Part shown: piece after piece, positions 20,274-32,015 of the stretch | Layout: each line of letters opens with the position of its first letter | Position numbering within the stretch: position 1 is the first letter of the stretch | NCBI GenBank assembly: GCA_002917075.1 | Contig: NTMA01000016.1 | Coordinates: 124,001 to 188,000, forward strand | Reading direction: 5' to 3' | DNA: 64,000 nt | DNA from: Hawksworthiomyces lignivorus | Taxonomy: Eukaryota; Ascomycota; Sordariomycetes; Ophiostomatales; Ophiostomataceae | Translations under genes and position numbers: made by a program | Notes under the pieces: generated by a model | The model's input: the letters and a program-made list of their open reading frames with translations, nothing else | What the model was told of the DNA's origin: nothing | Database searches by the model: none

Positions 20274-21500
20274 ATCAAAGAGGCTATTACATTGCTTGAG
20301 TATGTTTTCTTACTAGAATATTCTTAATGTTACTCAGTTAATAAAACGACTGTTAAAAAGATACTTAGAACTAGGCAAAGATAGTGGAGAAAAGAGGTAT
20401 ATTATTAACTCAGCAAAATAGGATGTAAAACTAAATCTTTGTCGACTTTGCAGAGAAATTCGATTAATAAGGGGTTTTAAGGGGGCTAGGACCGTGCGCA
20501 CACATAGTGCGACACAGTCGTTGTGATTTAGCCCTCGTAGAGGCTTGAACTACGAGTAAGAAAAGCGGACAACAACGCAGAAAGATCCCAAACGGATACA
20601 AGGATTACGGGAAGGAAGAATGCAATTAAGAGGGTATCACACGAGGAATGAAATAAGGAAAGGAATAGAAATAAAGTTGGGAACCACTTCATACGGAAAA
20701 CGAAACAAAGATTAATAAAATACGAATGAAATAAGCCATGCATATATACACACGCTCTCTACTGGATAGAAACACTAAGTTAGAAGGTAACGATCAGTCG
20801 TTACCGCTGTCTTGAAATAGCAACCTATACAGACCTCTATTCCAAGTGCCCAAGACCATACGCACGATTGACACACTACGTTCAGTTCAATTAAGAACAT
20901 GGACCTTCACTAAGACTGATTACCTTAGGCGACGCTAAAGTGCCAACTACGCGTCGTCGTAACAACAATAGTCTACACATTGCCCACACCTGTTCGAGGC
21001 TTAGTCACCTACGGATCACGTGGTATATCACGAGACTCCTCATTCGTGACAGGATAAAAATCCACTACAAATAGAATTACAAAAAAAGCTAAAAACACAG
21101 CCAATCAACAGCGGAAAATAATCATATTACCCGATCTAAGTAGACTATCCTAGATAAAAATTATGGTTTCAAACACGATTTTAAAAGAATCCTTACAGGA
21201 TTAGTTACGGAAACCCCAGTCGATTGGTTTAAACGAAACACTGTAGCTGTGCTACAGCAGCACATGAAAGCACACCCTCTAAGCAGGCAGGGACTGCACA
21301 GGCGCACGTCTAATAGAGTAAATTTTTCGGTGAGCATTTTCGTGTGGGATAATGGGCTGTTATCTATCCTACCCGAGAATCCTGATTCAACAATTTCCTA
21401 TTTAACAACCAAGCATGGGTACTAGACACTTAGGTGCCGGCCTGTGCCTTGAAACTTAAAAAGGTGAGCATACAGTTCGGAAAACCATCGTGACCCTCCG
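20274..21500. other. Repeat-like intergenic DNA after the NLR gene
   Basis: The first 54 bp are remnant TPR coding sequence beyond the stop. From about 20440 the sequence looks like decayed transposon DNA: CTCGTAG/CTACGAG arms at 20531-20553 and an LTR-like edge ending at 21051 (TGTCACGAATGAGG on the minus strand with CACGTGATC inside). The right 33-bp inverted repeat arm lies at 21320-21352. No gene supported. Confidence 0.45.
21320..21352 (-). repeat. 33-bp inverted repeat, right arm
   Basis: The reverse complement matches 11837-11869 at 32/33 bases. Similarity outside the 33 bp is weak on the inner side and not evident on the outer side. Confidence 0.75.
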
Positions 21501-23826
21501 CTATGAAAATTGAATCTTAGTACTTTTGCTTCCTTGTTTCCTTCCGTCTACGTATACAACGAATTCAATCGAAGCCCCTGATGGCACTAGCTCGATTGTA
21601 TAGTCAAGCTTCTTCGTCCTCACCCCTTTTTTACTCTCAAAATCTGGAAGGTCTGAGAACTTAAGGTCGAGGTCACAGCAGAGCGTGGCGAATCTCCGGA
21701 CGCTGTGCATTTTCCGTGTTGGAGGTACCTGGTCCTCGCACTGATAGAGTGCCACAGAAAGAGTTCCATTGAAATCTCGCTCTTCATACAACCTATACCA
21801 TGAGGCAGAAACTGGCTTCATCTTGGACACTAGATCTCCCTATTTCATGTATTAGTCTCACTAGGAACTACCAGATAGCTACCTAGAGATATGGGGATTT
21901 GGTAGGGGTTTACAGCAGTACGCACCCGCTTCAAGTACCAATTCATCTGGTTGTCTGCCATCCACATCCCCTCATGGGCATACCATTTTCTATCTTTGTT
22001 GAGATGTCTCAACCGGTCAAAGCTAGTATAGAACCACGTTCCGTAACTAGCCCGAGACATAGTCGACTCGACCATAATGGGTGCATTGGAGTTTTTTCCT
22101 TTAAGTTGACTGTCATCTCCCTCTAGGAAGCCCTTGAAAACGGCACCTCGACAGATTGCTGTCCGCCTTGCAGAACTTCTTAGTTATGATCATGTATGGT
22201 ATGTTTAGAGAGGTTTCACACATACGGCTTTATTCCATTGGATTGAAGCACTGCGATTCCAGCTTTTAAGTGCGCAGCTTTGAGATACTCATATAAATAT
22301 GGACTGCCCCCCAGCCCACCAACGAGAATGATACCCTACCAAGCCTTAGTATAAAACTTCAAAAGATGAGTGCTTAAGGTACATGTACTCATAATAATCC
22401 TTACAGTTACAGACAGGCCCTTTTCATGGGCTTTTCGGATCTGCCCGTCAACAAGTTTCTCGATCTTGGTAAAGACAGCTTCGAACATCATTTCGATGTC
22501 AGAACTGGTTTTTAATTGTTAGGTGTATACAAACTATGAAAGATTCTCTCTTTAAGTAAAACTCGCCTGAGAAAGTGGATTCGCCCATTCTTGATGTGGG
22601 GTTCTTGTTTGGTATCGTTTAGGGTCGAAGCGCTTTGATCTTTGAACGCCTCTGCCGGTAGCGAGACGATATACTCTTTCTTCGCCTTCGCTGGCTTGAA
22701 TTGCGGCTTGATACCGTATTCCCACTCACCTTTCATAATCTCACGGATTCCTGTCTTGCTCAGTCGCTTCCATGTAGGCCCGAGGCGGCCGCTACAAATG
22801 TGCTCAAACGTCTGGTCGATAAAGATCCCGCCACACAGCCCACCTATGATCGCGATGATTATTAACATTTTCCTGCTCTGACTCTTGGAATTGAAGAAAC
22901 ATGCTAGGGCAGCCTAACCTGTTCCCTCCACGGCTTCTTGAAGGACAATAGGTTTTGTGCTCTTTACTTCGTAGCTGATGAGATCCTTGACCGCTAATTA
23001 GCCGTTATGCGATAATAAAAACCCAGGATGTACATACCACAGTACCACCCCCTGCATCACAGATAACATAGACATTGCCTGGCTGAACACCACTGCCCTG
23101 TTCAAGGAGTGTGGACAGTGCAGCAGCCTCTGGCTCGGGGACAAAGGTCAATTTTGTGTCCCCTGCCAAGCGCGAGCCAAGGATTCCAGATTTCACCGCG
23201 GCATCTTCCATAGCTTGTCTTGCATAACCCTTCCAGATTGCCGGCACGGTGATGACGACGTGGATGGCAAGTGCTTCGACCACAACCTCTCCACGCGCTC
23301 TCTCAATCGTTGTCATGATATGCTCCCAGAGTAGATGCAAATAATCAGTAATCAGACCTACGACCGTTTTGCCCGATTCTTCCATCATTTTCCTGGTCCG
23401 GACCACAATGCTGAACTCGCGGAGCTTAGGGTCGAGATCCTCAGCGCGGAGCAGGAGAAGCTTGAACCAGCGGAAGGGATCACCGTCGGCAGGTACCTCA
23501 TAACCCCAGACTAGCTCATCGTTTTCATCGTACCAGAGCTCCGTCGGGACTTTGCCTTCCTCGCGACCATTGCCGGGCCAGGAAGTAATGAAGTTGATCT
23601 GGTTGTTCTCAAAGTCAACCCTTGTCGCCCAGGCCACTCCAGAATATCTATCACGAGATGAAAATCAGTATATCACCCAATGACGCCGCGGGGAGAACTT
23701 TTATTCGATCTCAGCTTACGTTGTTCCAAAATCAATACCAATTACCAGGCTATCCTCGATCTCGTCATCATCGTCAACCACACTGAGCTTTTTCAGCTTG
23801 TCGCTCACGCTATGCCTAAATGACAT
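21501..23826 (-). CDS. Fungal Hsp70-like ATPase (8 exons)
   Basis: Exons 23826-23720, 23647-23038, 22985-22919, 22843-22567, 22504-22405, 22335-22226, 22166-21926 and 21839-21501 join in phase to 616 residues. The actin/Hsp70 ATPase fold is clear: phosphate-1 IGIDFGTTYSGVAW across the first splice, ICDAGGGTVDLISYEV across the second, LCGGIFIDQTFE, and adenosine-motif-like LVGGLGGSPYLYEYL. The C-terminal region keeps the WYLKRGD motif of this fungal family and lacks a canonical Hsp70 EEVD tail and full substrate domain. Such proteins are numerous in filamentous fungi and often sit near NLR/HET genes; their role is not established. One intron appears to use a GC donor (GCGAGT at 22566). Unspliced, the gene shows only as small fragments. 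Confidence 0.88.
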
Positions 23827-24396
23827 TGCAAATAAGGAAAACTGAGCGCGACGCTATTGAGATGACTTGATTTTGACCCTTAGGAAATTTGTGTAAAAGA
23901 TAATCTTCAAAGAATTATGGAGCGGGATAACCTGGTTTCTGCATCAGATGCCGCTTTGCCTAAGCATATATTATGGTTTGCTAGGATAGTATCGAATTTA
24001 GAATATCAAGTAGTGATGCACCTCTTACGTGTTCAAAAGCCCTTTTTATCGCGCGGCTGCATTCTGTCGCACGATGGACTATTTCATATCGAATTGCATA
24101 GCATCATTGGTTCTTCGCTAGCGAAGCGCCGTTCAATTTGCTTTTGAAACATGAAGGTAGGGGAGCGATGAAAAGTTCGCGTGTCGCCATATACCGCTTA
24201 CGGTTAGGTCTGAGAATCCTGCGGCCAGAGAAGACCGCACCACTGGACGGGCACAAACTACACGGCTGCAACACTGTGAGTCGCATTTTCTCGATTGTTT
24301 AAATGTACAAAAGCGACTTCGCCTTTGAAAATCTTTGGCAGCATTTCTCACTTTGCTGCAGAACGGTATTGTTGATATTCTCAATCCTTTCAAGAC
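23827..24396. promoter_or_regulatory. Divergent intergenic region
   Basis: 570 bp between the divergent Hsp70-like and coiled-coil genes. Short frames here have no support. It likely carries both promoters. Confidence 0.4.
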
Positions 24397-26049
24397 ATGA
24401 ACTTTCTCCGACACCATATTCCAAGGAAGCGAGCAATCATTGCCGGCCAAGCCACCCCAATGGATACAAAGCGAGAACCCGTTCAAGGCTCTATGGAGCC
24501 AACGACCCAGAAAGCAGCCACGCAAAGAACAACACCATCCCTCATGATAGCACCTCGCAATGTCAAAGGCGCGGTGACCGCTCGCGATGATATGATGTCA
24601 GGCCATATCAGTGAAGCCAAAGAAGCTGCAGCTCTACAACGCCGCAAGCGCTTTTCGGACGTCCCATCAGGACGGCCTGAGCCAGTCGAGGGATACCTGA
24701 TCGGTCCTCACCCACTATCGCCAACTCGGGATCAGGAATTGTTGAAAACCTATACGCTAAGACGGCCTGAGCAACCCGAGCAAGCAAATATTCAGCAGTG
24801 GATAGATTCTCGTTTGGATAAATTGCCAGCCAGTGTTGATGCTCTGACATCAGAGATGACCAATGTCAAATACGTCTTGCAAGAGCTGCAACAAGAAAAG
24901 CAAGAGAAAAGAGCCCTTCAAAAGGATCTTAGAGAGATGCAAGACAAACTACAAAAGAAAACGGTAGCTCTGAAGGGCTTACAACAAGGCGGGCACGAGA
25001 AGATTGACCTTCAAAAGAAGCTGCAGGAGACAGAGGAATTGCTACAGAAGGCCAATGTATCCGAAGGAGAATTGCGCATGAAATGGAAGAAGGCAGCCTT
25101 ACAGTTGGATCAGCTCCAATCCCGAGGAAATGGACTGTACCAATTATCTGACAGCGAGCTAATCGAATTAGTACAGCGGCTACGCTATAATATTCAAACT
25201 TTCTCCCAACAGTATTTTACGAACAAGTCAACTGGACACTCTGAAAACCTTCCATCTAGGAATTTATGGAAGTATATGCCAGAAACTACGCCAGGGTCCG
25301 ATGATTACCTAAGATATCTTACGTCAGAGACGCAAGGCCCAACCGTGCTTCAGTCGTTTATTTGGAGGCTGCTTGCGGGCGAGATTTTCGAGAAATTTTG
25401 CTGGGCACCATGGCTGAAAAGCTCAATTTCTCGGGTTTATGAAGTGTTGCAGCCATGTACGTGACATTAAGATTCTTCTGAGTTCTCCATACGCTGATTA
25501 TAAGCCTCTCTAGCTACTCATCGTCATGAATTGGATCGAGAAACAGCAATATCACCGGAAACTGAACGAAGATTCCAGATGTGGAAGGCCACTACCTCGA
25601 CTCTCATCTTGGAATCTATTAAGGATCATGACCAGGTGGATTCTCAGACGTTGCCGGAGGAGTTCAGCTTGAACTTATCCAGAAATGTCCTTAATACCAT
25701 AAAGCCTTTCGTGCGTGATTCATATGGAGCCATTTTGAACGATCTCCGATATATAATTGATGGGTCTATTGCTATCGACCGGGAGATTTTCAGGCAAGCA
25801 GCGCGCATAGACTGGATTTTCCTTCCGGGAAAGTCGGTTCCGTTTGACCCAGATTACATGGAAGTAGATATGAAGGAAGAAGCACTGGACCTAAGACAGC
25901 ATGTGAGCATGGTAATAACACCCGCCTTGAAGAAGCAAGGTAGATCCACCGGAGAAAACTTCGAGATCGAATACTTACTGCTGAAGATAAAAGTCACATG
26001 TGTGCGCCCATATCCGGGACCACATTCAATAAGTTGTATAAATAGATAA
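24397..26049 (+). CDS. Coiled-coil protein of unknown function
   Basis: Exons 24397-25456 and 25514-26049 (57-nt intron, GTACGT...CTAG) give 531 residues. The first 120 residues are polar and likely disordered; residues about 145-250 form a Gln/Glu/Lys-rich coiled coil (LQELQQEKQEKRALQKDLRE and following heptads). The C-terminal half is globular, with LSDSELIELVQRLRYNI, SETQGPTVLQSFIWRLLAGE and a terminal KKQGRSTGENFEIEYLLLK. This layout looks like an unnamed fungal family; I cannot assign a function. The start at 24397 is the first ATG in frame; the downstream ATG at 24460 is an alternative. The extreme C-terminus after LLKIK may use another, unseen splice. It is divergent from the Hsp70-like gene and may be co-regulated with it. 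Confidence 0.75.
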
Positions 26050-27404
26050 ATCTCGAGGTTGTTAACTATGTTGATAAGACTTTGGAGTGGAGATTTCCGG
26101 CCTAGGAGTACGACTACGTATGCAATGAGCTCATATTAAATTGTCAAGCGAAGTTGGGATTATCCTCAAGACAGTATTGGTACTTGGATCCGATATACTT
26201 GAACCTTTTCCCACTTCGGACTCCGACTGCCAAGTTATCGCAGTGAATTAGGTGGTTTGACTATCCCATAAATGCTGTATGTCACTTTGCCACTAGATTG
26301 GGGATTGCGAGGCCACAGGTCATGTCTGGGCAACCGAGGCAGGGGAGCGACAATCTGGTATATGGAAAGGTACCGCTAAGCGGTGTATATTAGGAGAATC
26401 ATCGTCAGTTAGGGCCTGGCATTTTGTAATTGGCTTCAAGAATAGCGAGATTCCCAAGCTCGGTAGATACAATCACAGTTGTCTGGTTATGTCAAGAATT
26501 GTGATCGTGACCTATACTAGCAATTTCACTTCACGTACCGTGTTTGGTTAATATGTTACCATTTAAACGAAAGCCTCATGAGTCAATAATGGTGCTAACT
26601 GGCTACCGCACCCTGACACTGTCGACTTTGCGTGGTATTTGTGACAGAGATGGATGATTCATATCAACATATGCTGATGCTGTGGACGGGCCAAAGCCTT
26701 TACTAGCTGACAAGCTACAATGCCACAACAGTCGTATAAAAAAGGAAATGGCGATTCAATTGACTATTTCCTGCCTGATATTGCTGCTCAAAAGCACTTA
26801 GATAGCTTATTTTCTTCCCTTTCTAGAAGATTGAGAGGGTCGTTTCAATACAGCAGCGATTGTATGCTTAGAATTGGCCTCCTCGTCGTCTTTCGACAAA
26901 TAATACCATTGTGTTCTGCCAAGAAGCACTGGATAAATAATTATCGTATATACATCTCCATCCAAAAAAAAAAAATTAAAAAAAAAAAAAAGATTTGTGC
27001 ACCGCTAAAATACATTGAATATTTCTCCTTCATTGTGTATAAATTCGTTCTACGTAGGATCTCTGCATATATGACACAATCGATTCATTACGCTTATCTA
27101 GGATCCTTCCTCGTCCTAGGAGACACTCTAGACTGCTCTGATAACACGGGAGACAGATACTGAACTCTCAGGAGTAAGCGAATTTTGCTCAGGCACCAGA
27201 GATGCCGACCAAGACCTTACGACATCTCGCGTCCTACACGTGCACGACTTCTACAGAGGGGTTCACGGAGGCGACTGCCTGTATCGTGTGGATCATGGCG
27301 TGCTCAGGAAAGCTCTGGAACTCTGGAAAGTCCTGACTATGTCTGAGTGTCAACCAATTAGTAGCTAACGCTTCCGTGACTAGTAAAAGAAGTTGACGCA
27401 CCTG
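26050..27404. other. Intergenic, no gene seen
   Basis: AT-rich with a poly-A tract near 26965-26990. Frame 26720-27163 crosses the homopolymer and has no domain. No gene supported. Confidence 0.5.
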
Positions 27405-29638
27405 TTATCTCGTACTAGCGAACTTTTGGCACTCCTTTAGACCTGCTCGGAGAATCTTGACTTCATTCTGAAGTACCTGCCTCATTGCCTGAGCGTCTTC
27501 AGACTCGGAGGCAAGCTCTTTTAAGCGCTCTTCGCTCATCCGCATAACCTTTGATGAGGTTAAAATGGTGGGAAGGTCGGAAATGAGGCAGTTCTCGACA
27601 GCCAAGTTCATTACGTTCTGGGCAAATGTTCTGATGGATATCTATGGATCATATGTTAGCACATTCTCGTGTATATTAGCTGATAGTGAAAAAGAAATGT
27701 CTGCACCTGATAGTGGGTCATCGTCATATCGATAACTTTTTCAGTGCCGAACTCGCCAGCTCTGACCTTCTCCCCATTACGGATCGCTAGCTCCACATTG
27801 TCACGAGTAAGGCCTTTGCCACCCATCTCAGTGAAGGCCGCTGGAAATCTCATTTCAAGTAGGCTTGCGACACGACCCGCTTCTCGTTCGATAGTTCTTG
27901 ATGACAACGTCATGTAGAATTCTGCGTCAAGCGCTGAGCCATACGCAGATACATACGGCCGGAGAATTTCCTGTAGCTTGTTCTTCAAGGTCTTCCGCTT
28001 ATCTTCGAAAAACTTATCTACGCAGAACAGCAAAATAGCGTCGGCAGTTCTCTTGTCGTTCCCAATTATGTGAATGAATAGCTCCTCCACGAAAAACTTA
28101 GCATAGTCGGTGACCTGGTCGAGATAGAATTCGGCGATGCCCCCCCACGGTCGGGCCTGCATCTTAAAGAGTTGGAAGGCTAACTTTCCGTTAGGGAGGC
28201 CGGGGAACTCGGTTCCTTGGTTTGCCGCCGCCAACTTCTCAAGCTCTTCACAAAGGTCCTTCTCAAAGACTGCACCAGGTTTTGGAAATCTGTCGAAGAC
28301 GCGAAGATACGGCTCTAGATACTCAGGCACATCATTTCCATCTCGGATCCATCTGAAGCCTCCATCGTAGGACGAATTCCAGTAATCGTCATCCCACTTG
28401 ATCTCACGATGCACCCCTTTAGTGACCAGCGTCGCGTAGAAAGCGCTGTTCAGCCTTCTGAGTAAGGCCCGCAGTTTTCGGGCCTCCCGATCATCGTAAA
28501 GGTCGCCAAAGAATTCATCACTGTAATGTCCGTTCATGCCATCAAACACCAGACGCTGGAACCTTTCTGCGATCTCGAGCAGATATTCCCGCAAATCTTC
28601 AGGGTCTGAGCGGGGTTTTCCGAGCTGATCCAGACGTAGGCGGCGAGTAGACAGCCCGCTCTCAATTTCCCCAATTACACCGGGTAGGCTCTTCTGGATG
28701 TGCTCTAAAAGTGCCTTGCTGAGCCTCTTTCGCAGGGAAGTGATGCCACAGGTGCCAATGTCGGACCACACGCTGCTTTGGAAAAATTCCTCCTCTTCGG
28801 TATCTCGGTCGTCCGCGCTCTTATTCTCTTCGCCTTCGGATCGATTGCGAAGAACGTGCCAGCCCAATTTCAGTTTGTGCATGCCCTCATCGCCTCTGAC
28901 GAGCTGAAAACACTTCCTCACGTCCTGAAAACCGGCAAGATCGGGTTTGGTAATCACACCCAGCGTGCGCTCCCTTTTAGGATCGTGTTTCTTGGCTTCT
29001 TGGATGACGATCTGGCCAGCCAGGTTGTGGTTCGCGGATACAACGGCCAGGATAATGCTATTTGGCTGCTTCATATAGTGTTCCGCGAGCTGTGATGTGA
29101 TCTTCTTGTCCTCAAGCGTCTGATCAGACGTCTCAGCATGGAAGAAGCCAGGCATGTCGACAAGTGTGACAGAGTAGATGTCCGGAGCACAAATCTCCAC
29201 GCGCAAAATGTCTTGAGAAAATCCAGTTGCGCTTCGGCGGATTCCCATCTTCTCTGTGGCCTCGCTAATGATTTCCGCTAAGGCATCCTTGTCGAAGCTG
29301 GTGCGGTGGAATTGCTGAGAAGAGCCGGATGTTCCAGCAGGATTGACGGTGACACTAATTTTCGTCTCCGGGTCTCGCCGAAGCACCAACTCTGTGGCAA
29401 AGCGAGTGCAAAGGTCACCCTTTGCAGGAAAGTGAACACGAGAGATGGCTTCCAAGACGGAGCTCTTGCCCGAAGATTGGTCACCGACCACAACGATTTG
29501 AGGCAGGTGGACAATATTGCCAATCTGAAGCTTCCGGAGACTGTCGACGGTATCGAGGAGAGCTTTCGCCTCGCGGCTGTTGAGTTCGTCCAACGCCGTT
29601 GAGTCGAGTGCGATGTCAAAATCTCTCGCGTCTCCCAT
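27405..29638 (-). CDS. Dynamin-like GTPase
   Basis: Exons 29638-27707 and 27641-27405, split by a 65-nt intron (GTGCAG donor, GCTAAC branch), give 722 residues. The GTPase domain has GDQSSGKSSVLEAI (P-loop), the switch-I region TRFATELVLRR, DMPGF (G3) and TKPDL (G4). The dynamin middle/stalk region follows, and a GTPase effector domain forms the C-terminus, coded mainly by exon 2 (MRMSEERLKELASESEDAQ). There is no PH or proline-rich domain, so it is of the Mx/DRP-like short type. Large GTPases of this kind self-assemble on membranes; fungal paralogues near HET/NLR genes have no settled role, though the Mx relation makes an immune role conceivable (inference). Confidence 0.92.
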
Positions 29639-30792
29639 AGCTGAGATTGATAATGAAAGGTCGATTTGGTCACAAAGAGTGAGCTAATGACTGACTTGAG
29701 CCTAGATTGAAAGCCCACGAATACGCAAGTCTGTATATGCAAAGATCTTAAAAAAACAACACTGGCAGCAATCACTTCATTAAGGGAAGTTTCTCACAGT
29801 TTTGACAAATTATCGCCGCCTTGCAGGTCTGGTGAGCAATCCGAAATCTACCTCATGGAATGCTGAAAATTTTAACTACCACTTTTTTCCAGGGGATCCT
29901 CCCAATTAATTTGTATTATGTACGCGCCATCCTTTTGCACACAGCACAGCGAAGAGAATGGCCTTTATTTTGAGCCTGTAATTCGTCAGAAGGATTTGCA
30001 CGAAATGGAATAAACGCTGAGCAAGAAAGAGATCTTCCATCTGCAACAATCAGTTATATGCGCCGGCCCGGGTCTCTAATGTTAAATCGATACTCATTAC
30101 AGGATTCAGCACCACTAAACTTACATGTAGACGAAGGTAATGGCAATGTACTAATCCAGTGTTTGAACAGAGGGTGCACATTGACCAATTGACCCCTAAA
30201 AAACTTTCAGCACCAGTTGACGAGGCGCGGCCCCTGGAATTTAGACCACTAAGGGCCACTCACATTCGCCTGTTTTTCCCAGACACGGTGGAGGGCATGA
30301 AACAGGTTGCTTCTCAGCGGCAAAGGCCCAACACACCGAGACTTAATACTATTGGCTACGCAGATAACAGGCCTAAGTTACGGCCTTTCCCAAGTATTTT
30401 GGCTCCCCAAGTCTACAGAGTATTAATCCTACGCTGTTCTAAATTAAGCATAGCTTATAGCCCCTGTAAAAAAAAGAAAAAAAAAAAAAGAAAAGGTAAC
30501 AGGCTCTTTTCTTTGCCTTCAGGGCAACAGCGCCAAGTAGAGAAAACCAAGATAAATGAAAATAAGGAGTAATACACATGAATAAAAATCAGACACAGAA
30601 TCGAAACTCAACGTATGCGTGAAAGAATAAATAATCTTAACATAAAATGCTTTCGATTCATGCCAAAAAAAAAAAAAAAAAAGAGTATAAGAACATTATG
30701 ATATGGAGAAATTAGGGAGAAAAGAGTGCGTTTTAGTGTTTTGTTTATTCAGTAAATAGAAGTCTCCTTAACAATGACACATAATGGCGTCA
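29639..30792. other. Intergenic, no gene seen
   Basis: AT-rich, with two A-rich tracts near 30468-30495 and 30665-30682. A frame at 30159-30572 has no domain or splice support. Confidence 0.5.
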
Positions 30793-32015
30793 TCATCTAG
30801 TAAGTGGTTTAACACTGTCCTGGAGCATCCACCAGCTCGACCTCGGCCGGACAGTATTAATCCAAATAGATTCAACCTCCCGAGCGGTCGTAAATTCCAT
30901 ACCGACAGTCCCGGCTACTAAAGTGGTTTCGTATACTAAGTGACCCATGTCTATGATCCTGACTGGGACCTCTGTCACAGCCTTGTGGGTAGCTCTTGTC
31001 CGTATGATGGGGAATGCAACTCTATCCAAGACGGGTCTTTTTCGGTCAACCTTCCTACTAAACCGTTGAATACTTGCAAGTTTCTCATCTGAGAAACTTT
31101 GTATCTTGCGACCATCCTCGTCCCAAAAACAAAAGGCGGTGATCCAGCCAGAGAGCGACTCTATATTTCCTGAGCCTTCACTGCCAGCTGCATGATACAC
31201 TCGCATCCAAAAATTCTTGACTGCTCGGCTGTGAGAATTATCGAAGCCCTTGATCATATAATCAAGCGTCTTTTCGAGGTATATTGCCCATTCGGCTGGT
31301 TCATCGCCGTAGTTGCTAAACCTCCGGACCCTGTTACGCAAGTCTTCCCAATCTTTTTTGCTCCCCTCCAAGGTGACGGAGAGAAACCCACAGCCTGATT
31401 TCGCTTCGTATTCGAAATACGCCTTCATAGTCGCCATCAGGACAATGGCGCAACGGACTTGTCTTCGTGTGTTGTTGTGCTAAAACTGGGGATCAGCCAT
31501 TCTTGAAGATCCTTTTCGACCAGGAGTGGCTGCATCAGATCGAGAAATCCCTGTGTAAGTTTTCTCATGTCCAGGTGTCGCAGTGGAGTCGGTCGCAAGT
31601 CAAGAGTGAGCTATTTCTTCCCTTGATGCATTACGAAGAGGCTGCGAAGCTCCTCCGCGTGGCCATTGACGTAAAAGCTGAACTGTACGAGAATCGAAAG
31701 CCAGACATCATCTAGCCAGAGCACAAGGTGAAGATCTTGTTGAAAGGCGCGAATGATGCCGTCAACGAAACCATTAGTGTAAGGAATGACGCCTTTAATA
31801 GGCCGAGATTTAGGGCCGCCGAGATTGTTGAACGAGCTGAGGAGAATAGGGTGATCTTCAGGCTCTTTCCTCTTGTTCGATCTGATATGAATGTTTGTCG
31901 TTGCAGAAGCAGTCCAACATTTGGAAGTTTCCCTTAACAGTTCATGGGAGGTGTGCACAACAGGATCGGCATTCATGCCGACTTTATTAGGCTGGGGCGT
32001 GATAGTGACGGGCAT
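30793..32015 (-). pseudogene. DUF4419 protein gene, broken by a stop and a frameshift
   Basis: The two halves match the DUF4419 pattern in order: VIPYTNGFVDGIIRAF, DDVWLSILVQFSFYVNGHAE, then LIPSFSTTTHEDKSV, and after a frame change MATMKAYFEYEAKSGCG, SGWITAFCFWDEDG and VAGTVGMEF. Between halves lie an in-frame TAG at 31611-31613 right after HQGKK, where the family continues with a charged residue, and a one-base loss near 31446-31449 that throws the frame just before VLMATMKAYF. No intron signals explain either. It is therefore a pseudogene, or the assembly has two errors. DUF4419 function is unknown. Confidence 0.8.

Noticed and set aside
19048..20316. 422-residue frame with MARSKRLLHCSS repeats on the same strand as the NLR
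   Set aside because: It is the second frame of the 126-bp TPR repeat; the periodicity comes from the real gene and it has no start context or domain.
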